This document shows, in pieces, positions 52,321 to 64,000 of a DNA stretch of 64,000 bases. Every line of letters begins with the position of its first letter. The first letter of the stretch is position 1. The stretch comes from Heloderma charlesbogerti (Eukaryota; Chordata; Lepidosauria; Squamata; Helodermatidae). A model generated the notes under the pieces. It was not told where the DNA came from. It made no database searches and saw nothing but the letters and a program-made list of their open reading frames with translations. The DNA is taken from NCBI GenBank assembly GCA_026122225.1, contig JANEZZ010002758.1, forward strand, positions 744,001-808,000, in the 5' to 3' direction. The position numbers and the translations under genes are program-made.

Positions 52321-53375
52321 TAATAAGAACATAAGGAGTGCCATGCTGGATCAGACCAAGGGTCCATCTAGTCCAGCATTCTGCTCACACACTGGCCAGC
52401 CAGCTGCCCATTGGAAACCCACAACCAGGACATAAGTGAAACAGCACCCTCCTGCCCATGTTCCCCAGCAACTGGTGTACATAGGCATACTGCATCTGAT
52501 AATGGAGGTAGCACAGAGCCATCAAGAGTAGTAGCTATTGATAGCCTTATCCTCCATTAATTTGTCCAATCCCCTTGTAAAGCCATCCAAATTGGTGACC
52601 ATTGCTAGGGATGGCAGGGAATTCCGCCATGGACTCCATCGAGGCTGGATTCTAAGAATCCACCCCCCCCCCCGGAGTCTGTGGCAGAATGAAAGACTCA
52701 CCTCCGCCACCCGGGGAAATCCGCGTGGGGCCAGATCCTACCTGCTACCGTCCGTCCACTGCCATCTGTCCCGTCTGCTCCTGCCTGTCTTCGGATGCAA
52801 ATGGCATCTGGTGTAGCAGACGCCATTTGCGTTCCTGCGGTTTGCTGTGATAGGCTACATAAATCTTTATGTAGCCTATCACAGCAAAGAGCAGGGATGC
52901 AAATAGTGTCCGCTACGCCGGACGCCATTTGCGTCCAAAGACAGGCAGGGCGGCAGCGGCCGGGGAGGATTCCGGGGGGAGGAACGGATCGCCTCCCCCC
53001 CCCCGTGGACCCCCCAGCAGACTCGGAGGTGAGTTCTGTACACCCTTAACCATCGCTACGTCTTGTGGAAGTGAATTCCATAGTTAACTATGTGCTGTGT
53101 GAAGAAGTACTTCCTTTTATCTGTCCTGAATCTCCCACCAACCAGCTTCATGGGATGACCCTATTGGGTTCTGGTATTATGAGAAGGAGAAAAATGTCTC
53201 CCTATCCACTTTGTCCGCATCATGCATAATTTTGTACACCTCTATCAAGTCTGCCCTCACTCACCTTTTCTCTAAGCTAAACAATCCCAGATGTTGTAAT
53301 GTTTCCTCAGAGAGAAGTTGCTCAGTCCCCTTGATCATTTTAGTTGCTCTTTTCTGCACTACCAGAATGAGTGGG
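52321..53375 (-). mobile_element. CR1 LINE 3' end, split by a palindromic transposon
   Basis: The plus strand shows the reverse of a CR1 3' end: GAACATAAGGAGTGCCATGC, TGGATCAGACCAAGGGTCCA, TTATCCTCCATTAATTTGTC up to 52606. It resumes at 53049 with GTCTTGTGGAAGTGAATTCC, GTGTGAAGAAGTACTTCCTT, ACCTCTATCAAGTCTGCCCT, AGTTGCTCTTTTCTGCACTA. Confidence 0.88.
52607..53048. mobile_element. 442-bp DNA transposon with a long palindromic core
   Basis: Flanked by ACCATTGCT (52598-52606) and ACCATCGCT (53049-53057), a 9-bp target duplication with one change. The centre is a perfect 23-bp inverted repeat with a 2-base spacer (52841-52863 and 52866-52888; outermost bases TTTGCTGTGATAGG). It extends as an imperfect palindrome to about 90 bp per arm through GATGCAAATGGC/GACGCAAATGGC blocks. 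The ends share AGGG-TG and CTCACCTCCG words in inverted orientation. The flanks suggest hAT-like; not classified. Confidence 0.7.
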
Positions 53376-53863
53376 AGCCTAGCTACGAGGGGATGGTGGA
53401 AACAGATTCTATGCAGCAGGAGAAATGGAACAAACCTCCAACTCACAACAGCTTAGTGTGTTAATAAAGCTACAAGGCAAAAGTCAAGAGGCACAAGAGG
53501 ACTTAGGAAAATCTGTCCAGTCCTCCTCACTTCACAGCTCAAGAATATAAGGCCTGACTCCCATTTTCCCAGTGTCCTGGCAAAGACCTTCACTAGGCCG
53601 TCTTTTCTAAGGCAACGACTGGGGGTTGCCTGTGTGATATTATCCCTTAATGGTCCCAGGCTTAGGAGAGGAAGCAATTAGGCGAACAGTGGCAGAGCAT
53701 GTTGGATGTAATTAATTAGTTAACCAACCAACCCAAAGGAATTAGACTGTTGCCTGAGTACTATCATGTACTTCCATTCCTGAAAATTAGTCGACACATA
53801 GGAACGGTGTGTCAGTTGAGTGGGGCCAAGGCAGCCAGGTGGGTGTCCACCTTGGGCAATGAA
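53376..53863. other. No gene seen
   Basis: No recognised repeat or exon. Confidence 0.45.
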
Positions 53864-54304
53864 GGGCGCCATCTATGGGGATGGCCATAAGCCTCAAAAC
53901 TCAGAGGCTTATGACCGTCCAGTGCAGGGTTGGAGGAGTGGCGGAAGCAATCTTCACCTCCATGCTCCTCCTGCTCTGCATTTTGGCTAGATGGGTTTTT
54001 TCACCCATCTAGCTGGGGCTCGGTGGAGTGGGAGGGATGGAGGCTGGGGAGGCCTTGGGATATGATGTAAGTCATCCCCTCCCTGCCCACTGACACCCCC
54101 CTTTCCCCTCCTCTCTGAGGTCACCTTTGTGACCTCGAAGGGGCAGCTGGCATGGTCCTCTCTGTGCTGGCTGTGAGGGGGAGGGGGAGGAGAGCTCGAA
54201 TTCCTGCCTCCAAGGTCTGAGTGGTGTCTTCAACCACGGATCCAGGAATCCGAACTATCCTATGGCCCCCAGACTCTGTCTAGGGGCCATAGGATTACAA
54301 CTGC
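53864..54304. mobile_element. GC-rich MITE (family B), diverged
   Basis: GGGCGCCATCTATGGGGATG to GGGGCCATAGGATTACAA. Internal CCAGTGCAGGGTTGGAGGAG and CATGCTCCTCCTGCTCTGCA arms correspond to those of the 50.09 kb copy. Confidence 0.65.
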
Positions 54305-55786
54305 TAAGGCCAATCCTGATTGCATATACACTTCTTATGTGCACTGTTTTGTGTGTTTATATAGATTGGCAGCAGATTCAGGCCAGGCAAAAGAAAGTAC
54401 TTCTTTGGACGATGAATGATTAATTTGTGGAATTCATTACCACAAGATGGAAAGGGAACTGTACAAATTAATGGAGAAAACAGGTGTCATTACACGGGGC
54501 TTTTATCCTGCGATTGAGATTGGTCACTCACGGAGGTTTGCAGGTCCTGTACATGACATCATCAACCTCCAGCACCTCTCTCATCCTTTCCACGCAATTT
54601 TGCGGGTTAATTTGAAACGGAAATAAACTAGTAATAAACACATCAGATTTTTCCTTGAAAAAAATAGTGGTAAGAGCTAGTCCACATCGCCATCTTGTAG
54701 CTGCACAAATTAAACACCTAGAAACATAAAGAATTCCTGGATAAAGGGAGAAAAGGGAGGGAGGTGGTGGAGAAAATGGAGGGCGCCCTGATCCTGTGAA
54801 GGAAACAGAGGCAGAAAGTCCTGGTACAGTCACGAGATTTCTGCATCATGTGATGACACCATACAACTATCAAGGGCTAGTAGTCATGATGGCTATTTGG
54901 AACTTTCATCTTCAGATGCAGTATCGTATACCACTGGATACTAGCTGCTTGGGAAACCACAGAGAAGTTTTTTTTGCCTTTAACCCATTTACAGGCTTCC
55001 TGGAGGCAGTGAAGTTGGCTGCTACTGTGGCAATAGGTGCTGGATCTTCGGTCTGATACAGCAGAGCACTTATCTTTTTACAGTTGCGCTCACTGTGAAA
55101 TTAATCCAGAGTAACTGCCACCACTTTGTTTTATCCGTGTATTTAGAGCCTACTTTCCATGTTAACATAGTAAATAAACTGCATGATTATTTTCTTTCTA
55201 AAGTGTAATGCAGTGAATTTATCTTAATAGCTTTCCCCTTTTAAGTTACAACAGGTGTAGGCCAGATGAGGCAGCATGTTAATAGCGGTTTTGCACATGC
55301 GTTTAACACCCTGGAAGCTATGGGCTTGTGTACATATCTTACTTTGGACCCTACCTACAGCTGCAATGCAGATTTGGAGAGTCAGTGATGACTAATACAA
55401 GATTTTTGACAACACACCGGGCTCAACTTTTTTTTTTTTTAAAGTAAAATAGCAGCTCTTCCATCGGTAGTATTTTATCAAAAAGGGCACACAGGAAATT
55501 AATGGAAGCACATACATGTATGCTTATGGTCAAGCAGCAGGAATACATAAAACTGCACACTATTACATTTTGGCTGAACACAGCCGAAACTTGGCCTGGT
55601 AAATACCAGCTGTCTCTATGTGAGAAATATGTAAGTATTCTCAATGTCATGAGGCAAAGTACTCCAAAATGAGCATGAGAATTGGGATTAGAGTGGAATC
55701 CCCATACCATGTGTAGACATGGACTGATAGGGCTGGAAAATCCCATCTATTAACCTGCTTGATTAAGAGTATAGCAGCATGACTAA
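54305..55786. other. Intergenic; contains a diverged CR1 3' piece
   Basis: 54850-55075 (plus strand) resembles an old CR1 3' end (TAGTCATGATGGCTATTTGG, CTGGATCTTCGGTCTGATAC). The remainder shows nothing recognisable. Confidence 0.5.
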
Positions 55787-55912
55787 GGGTGCAATCCTAT
55801 GCATGTTTAGACAGAGAAAAGGCCTACAACTCCCAGCATTAGTAGCAATGCTGGCGGGGGCATGCTGGGAGTTGTAGGCATTTTCTGTCTAAACATGCAT
55901 AGGATTGTGACC
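55787..55912. mobile_element. Short palindromic MITE (family A) with TAA flanks
   Basis: GGGTGCAATCCTATGCATG ... CATAGGATTGTGACC, TAA on both sides. Arms CCTACAACTCCCAGCAT and ATGCTGGGAGTTGTAGG are perfect complements. Confidence 0.88.
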
Positions 55913-56199
55913 TAAAAGTGTTAATTTAAGATGGATTTATAGCTCATCTTGAATGCACCTACCAAAGGGGTATTAAAGAAGATAGTGAAATTCCTAAATA
56001 GCGGCTCAAGAGGAGAGGTACTGATGAGAGAATTACCCGTTCAATATCTGGATGTACCACATGACTGGCATATGCCCCCTCTTTTTTTTCTTTTTTTTTA
56101 CCGTTGAATCATATTGGAAGCAGTTTTTCAACACCTAGGATGCTGCAGCAGAAACTGCAATATTAACTGGGCCAAAGTGCTGTTTTTTTAAAAAACATA

Positions 56200-56640
56200 T
56201 TAAACACCTTGTGTCCAGGGCATTTGAAAGGCCATTTCTGTACAGTCTGGCCTGTTGAGTTCTGTAGAAGGGGCTCTGTGTTCCACTACTGTCTTTGGGT
56301 ATGAAAATCAGTGAGGTCTTTTCAGTGGTGGTGCCTAGGCTCTGAAATTCTTCCCCTGCACTTCTGGAAGGCACATCTGTCTCTCTCCTTTTCCTGCTTC
56401 CCATGTATAGTGAAGGCCATTTTTTTCTACTGGGCTTTTTATAATTGAATTCTGTTCTTCCTGTTCCTTGCCTTTTCTACTTTCTGTTGACCACTATTTT
56501 TTTAAAAAAATCATCGCTGCCTTTTGATGTGTAATTTTTATTATGCTGTTTTTAGTATGTATTTTTGCTTCCTTGGATGTTGCTTTGGAGACCCTGGGCC
56601 AAAACTCAGCATAATGAACATTAAATTCATACTCATTTTT
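56200..56640 (+). repeat. Old L2-like LINE 3' fragment
   Basis: TCAGTGAGGTCTTTTCAGTG, GTGGTGCCTAGGCTCTGAAA, and the TTATTATGCTGTTTTTAGTA tail region resemble the distal part of the L2-like LINEs in this window. Highly diverged. Confidence 0.5.
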
Positions 56641-57064
56641 TCTTCACTCCATATTTATTTACTGTAATTCCTCTTTAACTATTTGTTCTACTCCCATGGC
56701 CAGTTGTTCTCAGACTGCTCCATATCCTCTTTTCCCTTGGCTGCCTTGCTCTCCTCCTTTAAGCCCCATCCCAAAACGTCCCTTCTTTAACAAAGCCTTT
56801 GTTGAACCTCTGTGGCCCATCTTGATCTCTATTTCCAGGGCTACTTCTCTCTAGTTTAATTGTTGTCAGGCACTGCCCTCTCTTTCACCCGTCTCATTCA
56901 CCAATTGTAAACCACAAGCACAAAATCTTGATTCAGACACGTTCTGTACAGTACCTAACAGCAAACACTAAAATATTTAGCAATCTCTATACATCAAGTG
57001 TCAATTAGCGCTGACATAATTGGAAGTCTTGAGCCAAAATCCAGCCACAGTTTGCATTACTAAC

Positions 57065-57300
57065 GGTGCTTCCAGACAGAGGGGTCTTGGTGCGAAGTGT
57101 CAGAAAGCATTGTGCAGCTATTCTGCCTTTTTTTTTCTTGCTTAATGGATTTCATGCAGTATGAAAAAAAGATGGAAGAAGTTGAGAAACATGGGAGGGT
57201 CACAAGTGGAAGACGTTGTCAGCTGGATGCGCCTCCTTGCCCCCCCCCCCCAAATTCAGGGAAGAGTGACAGCATGATAAAAGCCTTGTCTGGAAGCACC
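57065..57300. mobile_element. DNA transposon with 14-bp perfect TIR
   Basis: GGTGCTTCCAGACA at the left and TGTCTGGAAGCACC at the right end of a 236-bp element. A related element is at 60658-60889 (GGGTGCTTCCAAAC ... GTCTGGAAGTGCCCC). No coding capacity. The termini suggest hAT; a clear target duplication was not found. Confidence 0.7.
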
Positions 57301-59938
57301 CTGTGTTATATATTAAATAGTTTTCCTGCCATAAACTTGTTATTTTAACATTTATCAGCAGTCACCTGCTTTTAAGTATTAATATATGCTGCTTTTCTTT
57401 ACAGCTCTCCAGTAACATTCAAGATCTCTCAGCACTGGAACATTGTTTAAAATTCAGATTATTCCCTCCACACTTTCTGTGCTTGTATTTTAATGTTGGA
57501 ATTATTTAACATCCAGCACATAAATAATTAGTTATTTGGTTAGCCCAGTCAGTGGAAAAGCTGAAGCTGGGCGACTAGAACTATTTGATAAGTTACTCAC
57601 ATTTTAAACTCACAAAACAAAAAGAGAAAAAAAGAAACATTTTCCTTATTTACAAAGAAAGTTTTGAAAAACATTACTGGTGACTCCAAATCAAGATGCA
57701 GGTAATTTAGGCCAGATTGGACAAGGCAATGAAGATCTGTGAACAGAGCTTCGGACTCTTGTTTTTTTGTAAAAAGCAGCTGTCCCCCCCTCTCCCCCCC
57801 AATTAAGATTGGGAGGCCCTCCTGCTCTAGTTTCTTGGTGAAAATTGGCTCCCTCCTGAAGCTGCTATTTGCCCCATTAGGGAAAACTTTGGGGTACATC
57901 TAGTCGAGCGGTAAACATCCCTTGCATATTGATCTCAAATGGATCAACCAAGCATCCTGCATCATGGAACAAGGGATTCAAGTAGGTAAGGCACTCTTCT
58001 CTTACCGAAGTTGGTCTAACTGGAGAGCCATATACTACTATGTCCGCTGCACCCCCACCCCCAAATCCTGTGCAGATATTATGCTACGGCATGCCTCAAG
58101 CTCTTACGCACTTTGATTCCTATGGCATTTGAAAGTTTAGAAACTGGGTATATACAAATTAGGTCAAAACTAACATCCACAGTCAAACAGTCCACCACCA
58201 GTGTTCCTACACTAACCCAGTGAAGGATCCACAGTGCAAAATCTGGGTGGTGGGGCACAAAGCCACTGGCAGGACTAGAAGGCTCTTCAGGGCCAGCCCA
58301 AGATACTTGCTGTCTGAGGCAAAGAACAAGATGGCAACCTCCCTGCCCCCCCCCCACAATTTCACATAGAGAAGCCAATGGGTCTGGCAGTTGAAATGTA
58401 CTTCAACACAGGTAACAGGACCATCCTTCAGCACATGGGAGCAGCAGGCTAGCTGAGGGGATGCAGGGCAGCCTGCGAGACACACAGAGTTCTCCCCTCC
58501 AACACCTTGCAACTGCTCTGTGCCCCCCTGCCCATTATCTGCCTCCTGAGGCAGCTGCCTCACTCTGCCTAATGGTAGGCCCAGCTCTGAGGCTATTTTG
58601 TGAGGTTTTCAGTCTTCAGTTTTTAAGAACTCTGTTTTGTGTGTGTGTTTTTTAGCTGTACATTCAATTTCATAGGCATATATTTTATTTATTTATAAAT
58701 TTATGAATTGCCTTTCGGCCCAAATACGGTCCCCAAGTTGACTCACAGGTCCCCCAAGACAACTTCATTTTCTGTAAAATGAAGCTAATAAAAGTTGGCT
58801 GCGCTCTTTTGCTTTATCCACTTTTTGCCACTTCAACGTGTGATTGGCCCTGGGCATATGGCACAGCTCTCCTCACATCCAAAGAAATACATGGGGAGGT
58901 GGTGTGGCTCTGTGAATAGAGCACATGTTTTGCATGCGAAGAGAGGGTATACACTCCAGAACCTCAAAAATTGTACCAACCATATTAAAGTTTACTTTTT
59001 AACTATATACATTCATATTCCCAAGGTGTTCAAGACAGAAAACTGTATCTTTTAAAAAACAAACAAACCGCAATATAATGTAATACAGCATGGCAATGTT
59101 CAATAAAAAGCCTATTTACAGAGGTTGATTAACAAACTATAATTGGTGCAGAGGGTAACCTTTGCCTGGCATTTGATAGCATAGCAAAAGGGGTGAAAAA
59201 ATGTTCATATTAAAATGTATCACAGATTATAGTTTCAGGTCTAACATGTTATCTTGCCTTGTCAGATATTTTCAGACTGCTATTATCTCCACACAGATTC
59301 TTTCCTATGTATAAAAAGATATATACATATCTTTGAACAGAACAGAAACTTTTATCATTACCTAGTTAACATGAAAAACACTTTTTGACAATCTTTTGTA
59401 GCTAAGGGTCAATAATTTCATTTTTTTCCAATCAGTAAGGAAAAAGGGATGGAGGTACATAGCTTCCAGTAGAAAGGAACAAAATGGACACACTCAGAGA
59501 AACGTGGTGCGTATGACTGCAGTCCAATTTCAAAATAAGATTGCTGAATTCTTGTGTCTGCTGATGGAACACCCAACTATGAAGACTAGGCAACACAAAG
59601 TCTCCACTGCCAATTGCAGACTTTTGGATAGGTCGCAGTTACTACCCAGGAAACAACAGTGTGTGCTATCAAGCTGGTGAAAAGCTGCTTTCTTGCACTG
59701 TGTATCTATCCATTTGAAACTGGGCATTCACCGAATAGGGTAACTAATTTAAGGTAATTGTCATTTAAGCTAGCCATTTGAAAGAGAGAGTGAAAAAGGA
59801 AGTGTTAGTTGTAGGGATCTTCCATGTGTGGAGAAAACACTCTTTTGCTGAAATGGACATTGGTTAGACATAAATGTAAATTCAAGATGATCAAAATGGG
59901 TCCTCTAAATGAACATTCCTCCAAAGTTGACTAAGGGA
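57301..59938. other. Intergenic; minor SINE/LINE fragments
   Basis: 58683-58760 has a minus-oriented tail (TATTTATAAATTTATGAATT, GCCTTTCGGCCCAAATACGG). 58893-58965 is a tRNA-like SINE head (GGTGTGGCTCTGTGAATAGA, GCACATGTTTTGCATGCGAA) with a decayed B box; it is not a tRNA gene. The rest shows no gene. Confidence 0.5.
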
Positions 59939-60458
59939 CTGTTCAGACTCACAGGGGGAGAGGGTGGTTAGGGTAATTACGGGGGTGGGGTGGGTAGCGA
60001 AACCACAATGTGCGGGCCATCCAGATGACTGCAGAACCATGTGGCGCTACATGGTTCTGTTAACCACCCCCTCCGTAGTTACCTGGTGATCTTCTTGGAG
60101 TGGTTAGCATGCATTCCATCCTCCGCGGCACGAATGGGCACCCAATGGCCGCTCTGGTGTCCGAAATGGTTGTGCGACCATAGAGAAACTCTGTGGTGGT
60201 TAAGAGCATTGCCGGCAGTGGCAGAAGCTCTAGCTGGTGGACTCTGTGGTTGTGGCCTGGAAGTCCTCTGGAGCCCGTTTTAACCACAGGGGAGCCCTCC
60301 AGATGACATGGTAAGCCACCCTGGGGCCCCTTAACCCTGCTGCAGAGGGGTGGTTAGCTGGGGTGGCTTACTAACCATGAGGAAAGTGGTTTTATCCCCC
60401 CACACGACACACTAAGCTACCGTGGTTTCTGCAGATTCCCTAGCATGACATCTGAACA
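59939..60458. mobile_element. DNA transposon related to family G
   Basis: Ends CTGTTCAGACTCACAGG and GCATGACATCTGAACAG, with GGTTAAC/GGTTAAC-type arms inside. About 520 bp, no coding frame. Confidence 0.65.
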
Positions 60459-60657
60459 GGCCCTAAGGGTGCTTCTAGATGGACAGCTCCTAGTGCTACC
60501 AATCAAAAGGCACTGTGCAACTATTGCATATGAGCCTGTGCTCGTAACACTCCCCTTGTTTTGTCTTTTTAAAATGGGGCTGGAAACGTTTTCCTAATTT
60601 CTTCTCCCAGTATCTCAAGTTCCACATTTCATGATTGTCAGTTTAACTTGGGAATTA

Positions 60658-60889
60658 GGGTGCTTCCAAACTATGCGTTTATCATACCATTGCCCTGCCT
60701 CATTTAAATTTTTTTTTGGGGGGGTTGTCCAGATGAGATAGTCTTCCATTCGTAATACTCCCATGTTTTCCCACAGCCTTTTCTGTCTTTTTTCTTGGAG
60801 CAGAAAATCTTTAAGGAGAAAAAGATGGAACAACTGCAGAACACCTTCTAATTGGTAGCATGAGGAGCCCTTTGTCTGGAAGTGCCCCC
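60658..60889. mobile_element. TIR element related to 57.07 kb
   Basis: GGGTGCTTCCAAACTATGCG to TTTGTCTGGAAGTGCCCC, with a central poly-T/G run. A second partial terminus, GGGTGCTTCTAGATGG, lies at about 60468. Confidence 0.6.
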
Positions 60890-61344
60890 AAGTACTCAAT
60901 TATGTCCGCCACATAAAACATGGGGGGAGTGGGGGAGAAGGCAATATATATGCATATTTTCCACTGACTTTTGTATGACCAAATTTGCATACAATTCCAG
61001 AAAGTAAACAAAACTGATCCTCAAGTCTGCGCCATGCAACTCGGAAGATGTCAGTCTGCTGTGGGATCCATGGGCTGAATTCATAGAAATCCAAAGTCAT
61101 ATGAATTCATTTCAGATTTCTCTGATATCTCTAATTACAGATAATAGTTTGTACAGAAATTCTAATTTTAGATATGCATAAACTAATAGGGATGTTAATA
61201 GGAAATCTAGGCAAATGTCTAGAAGAAAATGGCTGGCTTGCTGATTTTGGGATTTGCTGAGATTTCTTTCTAGAACTAGGTCATCCTATAGCACTTATAC
61301 ATTATTGCCTAAAACACTTAAATAGGTCCTGCATGAGAGGGTTA

Positions 61345-61490
61345 ATATAATATCTATATTCCCATATCACAGATGGAAAAGGTGAGGTTGAAAGAGAGTG
61401 GCTAGCCTAAGGCTATCCAATGAGTTCAGGACTGAACATCTGGAACTGCAGTTTTCTAGCCCATGGCTCAAGCTGTTCATGACTACACTA
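61345..61490 (-). repeat. MIR-like SINE
   Basis: Plus strand: CATATCACAGATGGAAAAGG, TGAGGTTGAAAGAGAG, GGCTATCCAATGAGTTCAGG, ACTGAACATCTGGAACTGCA, the reverse of MIR core order. Confidence 0.65.
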
Positions 61491-63377
61491 CTCCAGTTCA
61501 TTATAAGTTTATTCAAAACAGCAGCAAAGCAACCCTGGATAACTGCACTGATAGGTTCTACAACTGAACAATCGTTATTGCAACACATTGTGATTCTGGA
61601 TTATACCTTGTCATTTCAAACTAGTATGCTAAATTCACCGTTTCTAAGGCTGCTTCCAGATGCTTGGCTCTCAGCACTAACCAACCAGTACTCTTCCATT
61701 GTAAACTATACACTCATTGCTGTTGACTTTCAAACTATTGGGAGTATTGCGCTTTATCTATGTGTACATCCAGCTATGTTCTGACCATGTTGGTAGGTGT
61801 GACATAGCTGCCTTGGGTGGAGCTATTTGAAACTCGGCACACACTGATTATAAAATGGTACCCACTGCAAAGGTTATGACCCTGGATTTTTTAGATCGAT
61901 TTTTAAATTATTGTTAAAACACGTTTTGGGCTGCATTTCAAAAAAATGAAGTATAGCACTATAACACCATAATGCTATAAAGTTAATGTTTAACATTGCC
62001 CCCACCCCCAGACCCTTTTCTGGTCGCTGCCAAAATGGCGGAGACTGGAAAGTTTTTAAAATCATTTAAAAAATTAGTATTCCTGTATTGCTTTATAGCC
62101 TTATAAAACCGTAATAAAAATGGTATAGCATTAGCACTATACTGCTCTTTCATTGAAAACAAATCTAGCCCCAAAACGTTTCAGTTATAATTAAAAGATC
62201 AATTAAAAACATGAAAAAGGGGTTTAACGTGGCACCCACCACAAAGGTTATAATGAATGTGCATTGAGTTGTGCTAGATTCACTGATACATCATTGCTCA
62301 CATCAATACTCCACCACCTTAAAAAGACAGTTGGGTAATGCTAAAGACATCTACACCTATGGAGATTGTGCAAGGATCAGAGTTTCTGAGAAAAAAAGAT
62401 GAAAGAACCACAGGGAAAATCCAGGATAACAATGATTGGATGATGGCATTATGTGGATGACCCCTAAAAAGTGAGTCAACAAATTATGGAAATTCCCCAC
62501 AAAACCCCTAATTCAATTATGGAAGCACATTCGAAGACCTGCATTGGTTACTAGTTGGTTTCCAGGTACAATTCAAGGTGCTGGCTTTAAATCTTTTTAA
62601 AGCTGTAGAAACTTGCTACCTAGTTATCTGAGGTATGCATTTGCCTGTATGTCTCCCCATCCACTCAAGTATTCAAGGAAGACCCTTCTGTGAGTGTCAC
62701 TACCGTGAGTGCTATGTCAGGTGGTTACAAGATCTAGAGGGCTTTTTAGGCTGTGGAATTCAAACCTAGTTATGACATTGTTTCCCCAGAGAAGCCTGCC
62801 TCATCAATATTTCTTATACTTGAAGACTGGTAAAAACAGTCCTGTTCTAGAGGTAATATGTCATCTTGGAATAACTGTTGCTTTTAGATTTCAAAAGGCA
62901 GGCAAGATAATTCTTGCCATTGTTTACTATTTATAAAAACATTTATGCACTGCCCTTTGGCCCTAAAAAGAGCAATTTATATGCAATTTACAACAATAAA
63001 AGTATCATTACAATTTTCAAAAAGCTGAGAGCATTAAAACAAACTACGGTAAAATAGATAAAACAATCCACAACAGGCAAGATCAAGATAAATTAAAAGC
63101 TTGGTAGAATGAAATATTTTGACTGCCTGTCTAAAAGACATCAGAGAAGGGACTAATTATATAAATCTCTCTTGGGAGGGAGTTCCACATTTGGGGTGCC
63201 TCCAGCAAAAAGGCTCTGCTCCACATCCCTGTCAACCATACCTCTCCTGGCAGGGGAATGAAGAGCAGGGACTCTGAAGATGACTGCAATCAACAGGGAG
63301 ATTCATGTTGGAGACAGTGGTCCTTTCAAATATCCTGGTCCTGTTAAGATTGTATTTATGATATTTTTTTACAGTTC
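61491..63377. other. Intergenic; LINE tails, no gene seen
   Basis: 62520-62650 resembles the L2-like distal segment (CTGCATTGGTTACTAGTTGG, GGTACAATTCAAGGTGCTGG). 62930-63340 resembles a minus-oriented LINE 3' region (CATTTATGCACTGCCCTTTG, GGGAGTTCCACATTTGGGGT). The rest is unique-looking. Confidence 0.5.
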
Positions 63378-63513
63378 AGGGCACAATCCTATGCATATTT
63401 AGACAGAAAAAAGTCCCACAACTCCCAGCATTCCCCAGCTAGTCATGCTGGCTAGGGAATGCTGGGAATTGTAGGACTTTATTTTCTGTATAAACATGCA
63501 TAGGATTGCATCC
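63378..63513. mobile_element. Short palindromic MITE (family A)
   Basis: AGGGCACAATCCTATGCATA ... GCATAGGATTGCATCC. Arms CACAACTCCCAGCATTCCCC and GGGAATGCTGGGAATTGTAG. Confidence 0.85.
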
Positions 63514-63813
63514 TTAATTGTGCTTTTATACGGCATTTAACTTTATCTGCCTTAGAAACCTCTGCTAAGAGGCAGTCTATACATTTGCAGAGGAATCATA
63601 TAGATTAACTGAGAGTTGATTTACACAGGTGAGCAGCCACCATGCCTCTTGATCCACCACCTCTTGATCTCCTCCAGCTAAAGGGACCATGTGGACAAGT
63701 ATGTTGTATGATACAATGCTCCATGGATACACACCCATAATTTTCCAAGACTGATGACCAAAGAAATGTCTATGGTCAAACAATGGCAGGATTCAGATAT
63801 ATTAGTAAGCTAA

Positions 63814-64000
63814 GGGCGCAATCCCATGGGGATAGGTGGCCACCTCCGAACTCGGAGGCGACCACCTATCCAATGCAGGGCAGGAGAAGCACGGAGGGGA
63901 TTGTTCCCTCCGTGCTTCTCCTACCCTGCATTTGTGGCTAGATGGAGTGGGGGAGGAGGCTGCCGGACGACACATAGGATGTGTCGTACTGGCATTTCTG
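63814..64000. mobile_element. GC-rich MITE (family B), cut by window end
   Basis: GGGCGCAATCCCATGGGGAT after TAA. CACCTATCCAATGCAGGGCA and GCTTCTCCTACCCTGCATTT match the 50.09 kb copy over its first half. Confidence 0.8.

Noticed and set aside
56135..56404. Minus-strand 89-codon frame
   Set aside because: It lies antisense over an old L2-like LINE fragment.
58893..58965. Possible tRNA gene
   Set aside because: An A-box-like segment is present, but the B box is decayed and no cloverleaf closes; a SINE remnant fits better.
46200..64000. KCNMB3 exons expected from human gene order
   Set aside because: Looked for its two membrane-segment exons on the plus strand and saw none. The gene may lie beyond the window or be absent.

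Overview
This window looks like a stretch of squamate reptile (lizard-type) nuclear chromosome. Sauria-type tRNA-derived SINEs, BovB (RTE) LINEs ending in the typical ...ACGACTGAACAACAACAA tail, CR1 and L2-like LINEs, MIR-like SINEs and dense MITEs, interleaved with small split exons, support this. I cannot name the species. No bacterial-type operon, CRISPR array or viral genome is present.

Two conserved genes are read from the minus strand. MFN1 (mitofusin 1) enters from the right: a CpG-rich promoter/exon 1 at about 18.94-19.23 kb, then coding exons 15150-15264, 10980-11115, 9083-9245 and 5657-5781. These encode the N-terminus and the first part of the GTPase domain; the rest lies left of base 1. 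ZNF639 (ZASC1) appears to be complete: CpG-island promoter/exon 1 near 45.9-46.1 kb, and coding exons 36923-36980, 35570-35677, 33466-33597 and 31445-32595, predicting 482 residues with nine C2H2 zinc fingers. Tandem ZNF639 then MFN1 is the gene order I recall from human 3q26.3 (PIK3CA-KCNMB3-ZNF639-MFN1-GNB4). No KCNMB3 exon was recognised to the right. A third likely gene is an uninterrupted 386-codon plus-strand reading frame at 50956-52116. Its C-terminal half resembles, from memory, the uncharacterised C2orf72-type family.

The rest is mostly transposable elements, often nested. 0-5 kb: BovB joined to CR1, then an L2-like LINE. 5.9-8.1 kb: a BovB with perfect target-site duplications (TSDs), an open endonuclease frame and a deleted reverse transcriptase. 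19.4-20.4 kb: a deleted BovB flanked by a 111-bp direct repeat, just upstream of the MFN1 promoter. 24.1-28.4 kb: a decayed DIRS-type tyrosine-recombinase retrotransposon with inverted terminal repeats, split in its RNase H region by an L2-like LINE. 44.45-45.64 kb: a recently expanded tandem array of about 205-bp units, each carrying a near-perfect 34-bp-arm hairpin, in ZNF639 intron 1. 47.5-49.3 kb: a BovB with an in-frame deletion. 52.3-53.4 kb: a CR1 end split by a palindromic DNA transposon. Many copies of short MITEs share the terminus GGGYGCAATCCTATG and TAA/TTA flanks.

The best candidates for something not yet described are the hairpin satellite array, the 111-bp duplication around a BovB, the MITE group with shared termini, and the 386-codon gene. 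None is shown to be a new functional system by sequence alone. Exon boundaries come from reading splice sites and matching remembered human proteins; repeat boundaries are approximate unless a TSD is quoted.
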